Shown: positions 1 through 5,700 of the stretch, piece by piece
How the letters are laid out: every line of letters starts with the position of its first letter
Numbering within the stretch: position 1 is the stretch's first letter
From: Bacteroides sp. CAG:709
GTDB taxonomy: Bacteria > Bacteroidota > Bacteroidia > Bacteroidales > UBA932
Direction: 5' to 3'
DNA: 8,148 nucleotides
NCBI GenBank assembly: GCA_000434935.1
Contig: FR882161.1
Location: 1-8,148 of the forward strand
Program-made: the position numbers and the translations under genes
The notes under the pieces: model-generated
Told to the model about the DNA's origin: nothing
The model's input: the letters and a program-made list of their open reading frames with translations, nothing else
Database searches by the model: none

Positions 1-2
1 GG

Positions 3-53
3 GATGAGCGAAGCGAACCTCCAGAGGCTCCACCTCCGCCGGGGCGTGTGTAA
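3..53 (+). CDS. possible C-terminal end of a proline-rich protein (partial)
   Basis: Frame 3 on the plus strand is open from the window edge to a TAA at 51-53. It would encode a short tail ending EPPEAPPPPGRV. Proline-rich tails of this kind occur at the ends of real proteins, and no gene on the other strand covers the stretch. However, only 16 codons are visible, other frames are open here as well, and no domain can be recognised. This could simply be non-coding sequence downstream of the minus-strand PAS gene. Confidence 0.2.
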   Translation, partial: DERSEPPEAPPPPGRV

Positions 54-64
54 AAAGCCAACCG

Positions 65-403
65 TTATGATCTCACGTAGTGTGGCAGATTCTCCGGGAT
101 GATCATTGAAATCTCACACAATCCGGCCACTGCGCCGTTTTCTGTCCAGGCGCTCTGGAAGATCATCTTATGCACCCCGTTCTTCTCGATAGTGTAAGAA
201 TTGGTTCCCCCTTCCGCCAACAGTCTCCGGATTATCCCCATCGCATGCTCGTTATGGCAGTCGAACAAATTCTTCCCCACAAGATTCCCATGCTTCTTAT
301 ACTGTTCCACCGCCCTGTCATTCATATAGACGATAATCCCATCCTTATCGCAAACCGTAATGCTGCAATTCAGCCCTTTAGCCCAATCTGGTATCATAAT
401 CAT
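65..403 (-). CDS. small stand-alone PAS-domain protein
   Basis: This is a 112-residue protein that is essentially one PAS domain. Residues 12-30 (ITVCDKDGIIVYMND) are the opening strands with the usual D-x-D-G-x-I-x-Y-x-N pattern. VGKNLFDCHNEHA (42-54) is the central helix and loop. NSYTIEKNG (68-76) and the closing strands AVAGLCEISMII (91-102) finish the sheet. There is no kinase, cyclase, DNA-binding, signal-peptide or membrane segment, so it is probably a cytoplasmic sensor or adaptor that signals through a partner encoded elsewhere. Cys49 and His50 in the CHNEH motif are possible ligand-contacting residues (inference). A second ATG two codons downstream, at 397, gives an N-terminus MIPDWAK that I recall as typical of relatives, and it may be the true start. 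The gene has its own promoter. The specific function is unknown. Confidence 0.85.
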   Translation of the reverse strand: MIMIPDWAKGLNCSITVCDKDGIIVYMNDRAVEQYKKHGNLVGKNLFDCHNEHAMGIIRRLLAEGGTNSYTIEKNGVHKMIFQSAWTENGAVAGLCEISMIIPENLPHYVRS

Positions 404-425
404 TTAGTTTTAACAATGAGTCACA

Positions 426-454
426 CAAAGATAATCTTTCTTTCTGAAAAGCAA
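426..454 (-). promoter_or_regulatory. Bacteroidetes-type promoter of the PAS gene
   Basis: On the minus strand TATCTTTG (433 down to 426) matches the TAnnTTTG -7 consensus exactly. A TTG (454-452) lies 18 bases upstream, close to the usual -33 spacing of 19-21. Transcription would start near 420, giving a leader of roughly 20 nt before the ATG at 403. The AAAACGTTTT repeats begin 11 bases further upstream. Confidence 0.6.
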
Positions 455-465
455 TTGGTTCTGCG

Positions 466-536
466 AAAACGTTTTAAGCGGTACAATGCCAGCTTTTTCT
501 GTCATTCGTCCCGATAAAACGTTTTATCTGGTACAA
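466..536. repeat. two direct repeats with AAAACGTTTT cores, likely operator pair
   Basis: Two 21-base copies lie at 466-486 and 516-536, exactly 50 bases apart. Each reads AAAACGTTTTA, then three variable bases, then GGTACAA, so 18 of 21 positions agree. The core is a 10-base palindrome. In the second copy it extends to a perfect 16-base palindrome, GATAAAACGTTTTATC (513-528). Palindromes centred on CG and flanked by A and T runs are typical operators of LacI/GalR-type regulators, though other dimeric regulators also fit. The copies sit just upstream of the -33 element of the PAS gene, where an activator would bind. Which regulator binds them is unknown. Confidence 0.6.
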
Positions 537-659
537 AATAGTGGAGATTGTGTCGACGTATGTCACCCAGGCTGATTCGTGCAAAGAATTTGTCCCGTTT
601 TTGTCCCGTCTGATGGGTTAGGACTATGTAAAATATTGGCAGTTAGTCCATTATGGACT
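505..659. repeat. GTCCCG and AGTCC repeat cluster next to the ssrA 3' end
   Basis: TTTGTCCCGT occurs at 589-598 and again at 600-609, an 11-base period (about one helical turn). A variant, TTCGTCCCG, is at 505-513. Closer to ssrA are GGACTA (621-626), its inverse TAGTCC (644-649), and AGTCCA-TTA-TGGACT (645-659), an inverted repeat that ends three bases before the tmRNA 3' end. Helically phased direct repeats plus short inverted repeats beside a tmRNA 3' end resemble arm-type and core-type sites of a tyrosine-recombinase attachment site. No integrase gene is in the window, so a remnant is the most that can be suggested. The inverted repeat could instead be a weak ssrA terminator, since no U-tract follows it. 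Confidence 0.4.
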
Positions 660-661
660 TT

Positions 662-1059
662 CAGTGGAGATGGGCGGAGTCGAACCGCCGTCCAAACATC
701 GCACCAGATAGCTTTCTACACGTTTATCCGTCCTTTGATTGTCGGCCCGGGCCTGCCGGATGGCGGGCTAACCTGAGCTTATCCTTTAAATCTTGGCGGA
801 GTTTAAAGGAGTCCCTCCGTGCATCCGGTTTGAATGATACCCCGTGACCAGAACATAACCGGCTTAAAGTCTGCGGGATACTCGTCAGAGCCGCAACCTT
901 GGCGGCCCGATTAAGGTGATCAACCTAGTTGATTACGCAGCGAGTGCATAGTTGTTGTTAGCAACTGAATTTACGGCCGCTGAGATTAACGAGCAAACGT
1001 ACCATACGCTCGACGTGCTTACCACCCGACATCAATGCTGTCAAAACCAGAACATCCCC
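662..1059 (-). ncRNA. ssrA: transfer-messenger RNA (tmRNA)
   Basis: This RNA rescues stalled ribosomes with SmpB. It charges with alanine, enters the A site and supplies a short reading frame for a degradation tag. The 5' end GGGGATG (1059-1053) pairs with CATCTCC (672-666 region) to form a 7-bp acceptor stem with one G-U pair. It is followed by the conserved TTCTGGTTTTGACAGC. The T arm is GGCGG-TTCGACT-CCGCC (689-673). The tag frame starts with GCT at 962 and ends in TAA at 933, encoding ANNNYALAA. Bacteroidales tags such as GENNYALAA and GETNYALAA share the YALAA end. After discriminator A665 the genome reads CTG rather than CCA, so CCA must be added after transcription. The overall length of about 398 nt is normal. 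Several G/C-rich inverted repeats inside would form the pseudoknots. Confidence 0.95.
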
Positions 1060-1071
1060 GAGTAGTTCCGA

Positions 1072-1103
1072 CAAAGGTACATAAACTCCGGCGAAAGCTC
1101 AAA
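1072..1103 (-). promoter_or_regulatory. promoter of ssrA
   Basis: On the minus strand TTTG (1103-1100) and TACCTTTG (1079-1072) are separated by 20 bases. This is an exact match to the Bacteroidetes primary-sigma consensus (TTTG, 19-21 bases, TAnnTTTG). The mature tmRNA begins 12 bases after the -7 box, which leaves a short leader for removal by RNase P. Confidence 0.8.
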
Positions 1104-1114
1104 ATTTTTCTGAT

Positions 1115-1621
1115 TCAATCACGTATCTCTCCACATTTCTGATACGCCAGACGCTCGTCGCCATTCTCGATATGAATTATGCCGCAATACGTAAAACCAT
1201 GTTTTTCAAGCAGATGCCTCATTATGACATTGTCACGGTGAGTATCCACGCGCATGTTCCGGGTAAGCTTGCCGCAGAACTCCAGCATTGTACCGAACAA
1301 GCCGTGCGCATGCGGGCTGCCGGTAAGACGGTGGACGACATGGTACGGCGAACGGTCGTCAAGCCATCGGCCCTCGTAGATTTCGTCGTATGTGGGATCC
1401 GGTCCCGGCTTGAAAACAAAAGAACCTACCGCCTCAGAACCGTCCAGGATGACGTAGCAGGTCCCTTCTTGTATGTCATTGGCAATGATGGACTTATCCG
1501 GGTAGGTCTCGGACCATTGCGACCAATTGCCGCACGCCCGCATCTTGCTCACGGACGACGCTACCAGTTCCATGATATCCTGCAAATCGCCGGGAACGGC
1601 TTTCCGTATATTATATTCCAT
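1115..1621 (-). CDS. GNAT-family N-acetyltransferase
   Basis: This 168-residue protein has the size and order of a single GNAT domain, so it probably transfers an acetyl group from acetyl-CoA to an amine. The substrate is unknown. The N-terminus MEYNIRKAVPGDLQDIMEL is the usual first strand and helix. NWSQWSETYP (32-41) is a substrate-side segment common in small GNATs. Strand 4 lies around 93-100 (YHVVHRLT). RVDTHRDNVIMRHLLEKHGFTYCG (124-147) is motif B, with the typical N-x-x-M-x-x-L-x-x-x-G-F pattern. The pyrophosphate loop is degenerate: HAHGLFG (104-110) stands where R-x-x-G-x-G/A is expected. The ATG at 1621 is preferred because the first strand would be lost with any later start. It sits directly after the adk terminator U-tract, and I see no promoter of its own, so expression probably depends on readthrough. 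Confidence 0.88.
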   Translation of the reverse strand: MEYNIRKAVPGDLQDIMELVASSVSKMRACGNWSQWSETYPDKSIIANDIQEGTCYVILDGSEAVGSFVFKPGPDPTYDEIYEGRWLDDRSPYHVVHRLTGSPHAHGLFGTMLEFCGKLTRNMRVDTHRDNVIMRHLLEKHGFTYCGIIHIENGDERLAYQKCGEIRD

Positions 1622-1650
1622 AATAAAAAGACCGGCTGTTACACCGGTCT
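1622..1650 (-). terminator. Rho-independent terminator after adk
   Basis: On the minus strand AGACCGG (1650-1644) pairs with CCGGTCT (1635-1629) across an 8-base loop, followed by a U-rich tract TTTTATT running to 1622. It lies 26 bases after the adk stop and ends the hpt-adk operon. The next base, 1621, is the first of the GNAT start codon. On the plus strand no T-run follows, so it acts in one direction only. Confidence 0.85.
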
Positions 1651-1675
1651 GATTTATATCAATGTTTTCGCTCGA

Positions 1676-2248
1676 CTAGAACTTGTCCATGACAGAGAAA
1701 ATGGACTCTCGGACATTGTCAATGCTGCCGGTACCGTCGATTTCCTCGTACTTGTCAGCCTTCTTGTAGAAGTCGATGAGAGGCTCGGTCTTCTCGTGAT
1801 AAGTCTTGATCCTGTTGTTGATGGTCTCCTCTTTGGCGTCATCGGCACGGCCCTCGATAGTAGCTCTGTGGCGGATGCGCTCCTTGATCATCTCATCAGG
1901 AATCATGATGGAGATTACAGATGTAACACCCTCATTTCCAGCTGCAAGCATCTTGTCCAATGCCTCTGCCTGTGCGATTGTGCGAGGGAAGCCGTCCAGC
2001 AGGAAGCCCTCCACGCCCTTGATAGACTTGAAAGCATTGTCGATCATGCCTTCCACTACCTCGTCAGGAACCAGGGAACCTGCATCGATGAGCGATTTCG
2101 CCTTCTTGCCAAGTTCCGTACCCTCTGCGATTTCCTTGCGCAGCAACTCTCCTGTAGAAAGATGGCAAAGATTGTATTTTTCCACCATTGCGCTGGCCTG
2201 GGTGCCTTTACCTGCTCCCGGAGGCCCGAAAAGAATGTAATATTTCAT
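1676..2248 (-). CDS. adk: adenylate kinase
   Basis: This cytoplasmic enzyme catalyses ATP + AMP to 2 ADP and balances adenine nucleotides. The 190 residues carry the P-loop GPPGAGKGT (8-16), the AMP-binding HLSTGELLR (29-37) and GFLLDGFPRT (81-90), which includes the AMP-contacting arginine. The ATP-side arginine segment EGRADD (132-137) and NNRIKTYHEKTEPLIDFY (144-161) follow. The LID (about 127-138) is the short form, without the four zinc cysteines found in many Gram-positive enzymes. The length fits a short-LID bacterial Adk. The ATG at 2248 lies 29 bases after the hpt stop, so the two are co-transcribed. A strong terminator follows. In Bacteroides I recall hpt-adk being followed by obgE, which is absent here. 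Confidence 0.97.
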   Translation of the reverse strand: MKYYILFGPPGAGKGTQASAMVEKYNLCHLSTGELLRKEIAEGTELGKKAKSLIDAGSLVPDEVVEGMIDNAFKSIKGVEGFLLDGFPRTIAQAEALDKMLAAGNEGVTSVISIMIPDEMIKERIRHRATIEGRADDAKEETINNRIKTYHEKTEPLIDFYKKADKYEEIDGTGSIDNVRESIFSVMDKF

Positions 2249-2277
2249 TTTACCTAAATATATTATATCCGAATTAA

Positions 2278-2823
2278 CTAATCCTCGTCCAGAACGTAAA
2301 TGTCCTTGTAATTACGTCCCAACTCATTGTAATCCAGGCCGAAACCTACAATGAACTTGTTAGGGATTTCCATTGCCACATAATCAAGCTTGACATCCTT
2401 CTTGTAGACCTCCGGCTTCAGGAGCATTGTGCAGATCTTGCAGTCGAGAGCGCCCTTTTCCTTCACGATTTCGGCAAGATCCACGATTGTGTTGCCGGTG
2501 TCCACGATATCCTCCACCACGATGACACGCTTTCCCTTGATGTCTCCGGTCATGCCCATGACCTGACGGACATTGCCGGTAGACTCCGTGCCGTTATATG
2601 ATGACAATTTCATTGAAATGAGTTCGCAATCGAAATTCAGGCGTTTCATGAGTTCGGCGGTATACATTATGGATCCGTTCAGGATGCACAGCAATACCGG
2701 CGCTTCCTTGACTCCGCTGAAATCAGCATTGATCTTTTCCGCTACCTTGTCAATGGCCTTTTCCAGTTCATCATTAGAAATGAAAGGTCTGAATGTCTTG
2801 TCGAATAGAGTTATCTTTTCCAT
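2278..2823 (-). CDS. hpt: hypoxanthine phosphoribosyltransferase
   Basis: This is a purine-salvage enzyme that joins hypoxanthine (and usually guanine) to PRPP to give IMP or GMP in the cytoplasm. The 181 residues match the small bacterial family. ILNGSIMYTAEL (47-58) is the pyrophosphate loop. SSYNGTESTG (74-83) is the flexible active-site loop. VIVVEDIVDTGNTI (100-113) is the PRPP signature with its paired acidic residues. DYVAMEIPNKFIVGFGLDYNELGRNY (147-172) carries the purine-binding lysine/valine segment and the closing motif. The ATG at 2823 follows an AT-rich leader without a Shine-Dalgarno. It is the first gene of a two-gene operon with adk, which suits its role of feeding nucleotide monophosphates to a kinase. 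Confidence 0.97.
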   Translation of the reverse strand: MEKITLFDKTFRPFISNDELEKAIDKVAEKINADFSGVKEAPVLLCILNGSIMYTAELMKRLNFDCELISMKLSSYNGTESTGNVRQVMGMTGDIKGKRVIVVEDIVDTGNTIVDLAEIVKEKGALDCKICTMLLKPEVYKKDVKLDYVAMEIPNKFIVGFGLDYNELGRNYKDIYVLDED

Positions 2824-2845
2824 TTTCAGATTATGATAGTATGCG

Positions 2846-2853
2846 CAAAATTA
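2846..2853 (-). promoter_or_regulatory. -7 box of the hpt-adk promoter
   Basis: On the minus strand TAATTTTG (2853 down to 2846) fits TAnnTTTG. It is 22 bases before the hpt ATG. No good TTTG is seen at the -33 distance, only a T-rich stretch, so the upstream element is weak. Confidence 0.5.
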
Positions 2854-2907
2854 GCATAAAAAAGTTAGAAAATCTCGGAATCCATGTAATATTACGAAAA
2901 AACTTCC

Positions 2908-2915
2908 TACATTTG
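2908..2915 (+). promoter_or_regulatory. -7 box for the HhH/barrel gene
   Basis: TACATTTG fits TAnnTTTG and would give a leader of about 60 nt before the ATG at 2985. No clear -33 TTTG is present. It is arranged back to back with the hpt -7 box, with 54 bases between the two. Confidence 0.5.
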
Positions 2916-2984
2916 CAGAAGCAAGAGACAGACGGACAGATTGGGCCAATTGTTTAATTTTAAACTGTTGAGCCTGTGAATAGA

Positions 2985-4877
2985 ATGAAACTATGGTCTG
3001 TAATTATTGCTGTTCTGATGTGTTTGTTTTCTCAAGCACATGAATTACAGTTGATTACAATATATGATGCGCCGGAGCATGATGCTCTGTTGCGTGCCGT
3101 GCTGTACCTTACCGGAGCCGCTGATGCAGAGTCGATACCGGAATCCGAAATGGAACGCTGGTGGGCGCTCGCCGACAGCCCGATCCCGATAAATCTTGCC
3201 GGAAGGACCCGTCTGGAAGCCTCCGGCCTCATGTCTCCGTATCAGATCGCATCCCTCGACGACTACCGCTCGCGCCACGGCGACATACTCTCCATCCGCG
3301 AACTCGCCTCCGTCGACGGCTTCGGCCAGGAAACGGCAGAGGCAATGTCAATGTTCATCTCCCTGGAGTCACATGCGCTGCCCGGCAAGTCTTCCGACTA
3401 TCGTCCGCGCGCCCGCAATTATCTGTATGTCAATGAATCCAATAAGGCGTCAATGCCATTCGACGGTACCGGAGCGGATGCGGACTGGAGCTGGACCGGA
3501 AAATACAGGGTCAATGCCGAAGGACGTTACGATACGGGAATTGCCCTACGGAAAGCGTATGGTGCCGGTTCTGCATGGCCGTCTGCAGGCTCCGGTTATG
3601 TGGCATATTATGGGAGGCGGCATATAGCTGATATTTATGCTGGTGATTACGCGTTGAGATTCGGGCAGGGACTTGCATTGTGGACAGGCTTTTCCATGAG
3701 CGGAGTCAATGCATTGTCCTCGTTCTGGAAACGTCCGTCAGGAATATCGCCTACGTATTCATTGTCAGGAACTTCCAGCGAGCGCGGACTGGCGGCAGGA
3801 TTGGAATTGGGGCATGTCTCCGTATCGGTTTTCGCTGCTTTTCCCGGCTTGCGGGGCTGGATGGAATCCGGACGGAAACTGGTCTCCGATACATTCCAAG
3901 GCGTGAATGTGGCGTGGTATTCCAGACATGGCCAAGTCTCGGCGACCTTCTATGGGGAATTGGGTAAGACTGAAGACCATATCAAGGCAGGCGAAGTGGT
4001 CCAGGTCGGGAAAAACTGGTGCGTGACCTCATCCAAAATCTCCGCTGATGCCCGTTTCTGTATAAAGGGCGTAGAGCTGTTCGGGGAGGCAGCACTGGAT
4101 ATCTGTTCATTGGAACCGGCTGCGACGGCAGGGTTCATGATGCCGGCTGGAGATAATTGGAAAACAGCATTGTCCTTCCGGTATATCCCTGATGGTTACG
4201 CACTTGGAAGGTGCGCGCCTGTCCGCGCATGGCCGGGGAACAAGGGTGAGACAGGCATTGCCGCAGGCGTATCATATAGGGACAAACAGTTGACGGCGGA
4301 TTTCGCGATGCAGCCGGAACATGACAAGAAACAGGTCAAAGTGCTGGTTACGGCACCGTTCAAGATTTCCGGTTCTGTCAATGTCATATTGCGGTTGCAG
4401 GAAAGATGGCGGAATTACGGCATTGCGAACCGGGCTGATTTCCGGTCGGACGTCAAGTGGAACTACGGTTCGTGGCAGACGGTCTGGCGTGCTGAAGTCC
4501 TGACTTCCAAGCGAGTAGCGGTGCTAGGCTACGTGGAGGAAGGTTATGAAGGACGCATCGGTGCCGTATTCTTACGCGGGACAATGTTCATGGCGGACAG
4601 CTGGGATGACCGGATATATGTCTACGAGCGCGATGCGCCCGGGAGTTTCAATGTTCCGGCATATTATGGACGTGGATATGCGCTGTCGGCTGTCGCCAGG
4701 CTCAAGTTCCGTTTCGGCGGTCATTTGTCTGACAATGCTGAAAAACGCAGCAGGATATCAGTGCTGAAAACTTATTTGCGAGCTGGATTTTCCGATACCC
4801 CGTGGCTTTCCCCAGGGCAGACGAAACTACGCCCCGCAAGAGCTGAATTGAAGATGCAATTGATGTATGACTTTTGA
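2985..4877 (+). CDS. secreted helix-hairpin-helix protein with predicted outer-membrane barrel
   Basis: From this ATG the product has 630 residues. MKLWSVIIAVLMCLFSQAHE is a typical signal peptide, with cleavage likely near residue 17-19. Residues 65-124 contain two helix-hairpin-helix units of the ComEA type (INLAGRTRLEASGLMSPYQI, then SIRELASVDGFGQETAEAM). The remaining 500 residues are rich in alternating aromatic and glycine strands (YVAYYGRRHIADIYAGDYALRFG, DRIYVYERDAP) and end in LKMQLMYDF. That terminal Phe and the alternation are the signature of an outer-membrane barrel recognised by BamA. Proteins of this layout occur widely in Bacteroidota; no precise role is established that I know of. 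HhH folds bind DNA backbone, but in this setting they may serve another purpose. A GTG at 2976 would add MNR; the ATG is preferred because it gives a standard signal peptide. The gene ends 8 bases from the convergent LRR gene. Confidence 0.8.
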   Translation: MKLWSVIIAVLMCLFSQAHELQLITIYDAPEHDALLRAVLYLTGAADAESIPESEMERWWALADSPIPINLAGRTRLEASGLMSPYQIASLDDYRSRHGDILSIRELASVDGFGQETAEAMSMFISLESHALPGKSSDYRPRARNYLYVNESNKASMPFDGTGADADWSWTGKYRVNAEGRYDTGIALRKAYGAGSAWPSAGSGYVAYYGRRHIADIYAGDYALRFGQGLALWTGFSMSGVNALSSFWKRPSGISPTYSLSGTSSERGLAAGLELGHVSVSVFAAFPGLRGWMESGRKLVSDTFQGVNVAWYSRHGQVSATFYGELGKTEDHIKAGEVVQVGKNWCVTSSKISADARFCIKGVELFGEAALDICSLEPAATAGFMMPAGDNWKTALSFRYIPDGYALGRCAPVRAWPGNKGETGIAAGVSYRDKQLTADFAMQPEHDKKQVKVLVTAPFKISGSVNVILRLQERWRNYGIANRADFRSDVKWNYGSWQTVWRAEVLTSKRVAVLGYVEEGYEGRIGAVFLRGTMFMADSWDDRIYVYERDAPGSFNVPAYYGRGYALSAVARLKFRFGGHLSDNAEKRSRISVLKTYLRAGFSDTPWLSPGQTKLRPARAELKMQLMYDF

Positions 4878-4885
4878 ACGCAAGG

Positions 4886-5611
4886 TCATTGAATCTCCTT
4901 GAGGAAACGGTGCTGGTTTTCCGGCAGGATTTCCATGTACATTGCCAGCGTGCCCTTGGGAATGAAGATTTTCTTCAGTTTGCGGCAACCCATGAACGGA
5001 TTCTCTCCTATGGCTACAAGTCCTTGAGGCAGAGTGATTTCTTTCAATGATTCGCAGAATCCGAAAGCTTCGGCGCCGATGAAATTGAGCCCTTTGTTCA
5101 GTCGCACTTTCTCCAGGGAGAAACACTCGAAGAATGCACGATCGCCGATGGACAGAAGTTTTGCGGGCATTCCGATCTGCTTCAGCTCCCAGCAGCAGTA
5201 GAAAGCATTGTCACGGATTGTCAGAAGTGATGTCGGCAGGTTGATGCTGCGTATCCATCCGCATTCCTTGAAAGCGCTGTCGCCGATATGCTCGACGGAG
5301 GACGGAACATGTATCTTGTCCAGGAACGAGACCCTGTTTTCTTCCGGGATCTCGCTTCCGAGCGGGCAATCTTCCGCCATGTAGTCCTGAAAAGAGAAGA
5401 CATTGTCGCATATAATGCGTGTGCCCTCCCTGACGGTCACTTCATCCGGAAAATTTTCTGCATCGAGAAGCTTTTCGCCGTCGGCGCTGTAACTGCAATT
5501 GTTGTCGCTGTCCCAATCGTCGGACCGCAAGTCCTCCTGTGTGGGATAAGTATTGACGCTCAATGCCTTGCGCAGCGGCTCCGGAAATATGTCCAATTCT
5601 TTTTCTGCCAT
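4886..5611 (-). CDS. BspA-type leucine-rich-repeat protein, cytoplasmic
   Basis: From the ATG at 5611 the product has 241 residues. Residues 98-220 hold about five repeats of 23 residues with the LRR_5 (BspA/TpLRR) pattern I-x-x-P-x-x-L-x-x-I-G-x-x-A-F-x-x-C-x-x-L, for example VPSSVEHIGDSAFKEC and LPTSLLTIRDNAFYCC. A degenerate earlier unit (YSADGEKLLDA to IICDNVFSF, 41-73) resembles the lead-in seen in such proteins. There is no signal peptide or membrane segment, so unlike surface BspA it is probably intracellular and binds another protein. The frame stays open upstream to an ATG at 5740, but that start would run into priA and would skip the promoter box at 5641-5634. MAEKELDIFPEPLRKAL is therefore the likely N-terminus. 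It is divergent from priA. The function is unknown. Confidence 0.8.
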   Translation of the reverse strand: MAEKELDIFPEPLRKALSVNTYPTQEDLRSDDWDSDNNCSYSADGEKLLDAENFPDEVTVREGTRIICDNVFSFQDYMAEDCPLGSEIPEENRVSFLDKIHVPSSVEHIGDSAFKECGWIRSINLPTSLLTIRDNAFYCCWELKQIGMPAKLLSIGDRAFFECFSLEKVRLNKGLNFIGAEAFGFCESLKEITLPQGLVAIGENPFMGCRKLKKIFIPKGTLAMYMEILPENQHRFLKEIQ

Positions 5612-5633
5612 GTCGGAAATTTTTTGTGGAGCA

Positions 5634-5641
5634 CAAATATA
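5634..5641 (-). promoter_or_regulatory. -7 box of the LRR gene
   Basis: On the minus strand TATATTTG (5641 down to 5634) fits TAnnTTTG and lies 22 bases before the ATG at 5611. It supports 5611 rather than 5740 as the start. No clear -33 box is seen. Confidence 0.5.
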
Positions 5642-5646
5642 GGCGA

Positions 5647-5681
5647 TTTGGAGGAAACAGGTGATATGAATAATATTTTTG
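5647..5681 (+). promoter_or_regulatory. promoter of priA
   Basis: TATTTTTG (5674-5681) fits TAnnTTTG. A TTTG (5647-5650) lies 23 bases upstream, slightly longer than the usual spacing. Transcription would start about 14 bases before the priA ATG. The elements interleave with the LRR promoter in an 89-base divergent region, so the two genes may compete for polymerase. Confidence 0.5.
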
Positions 5682-5700
5682 TTTGTAAATTCGCATTGTA

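Noticed and set aside
170..517. 115-codon plus-strand open frame over the PAS gene and its upstream region
   Set aside because: It is antisense to a clear PAS domain and runs through the promoter and operator repeats; the translation looks random.
579..847. Two short plus-strand open frames over the ssrA 3' half
   Set aside because: They overlap the tmRNA tRNA-like domain, which fully explains the sequence.
1172..2257. 361-codon open frame on the plus strand across the GNAT and adk genes
   Set aside because: It lies antisense to two well-recognised genes and shows no domain, only the mirror of their codon pattern.
4878..4905. Possible bidirectional terminator between the HhH/barrel and LRR genes (CAAGG ... 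CCTTG)
   Set aside because: The stem is only five bases with a long loop, has no T-run, and lies mostly within the LRR coding end.
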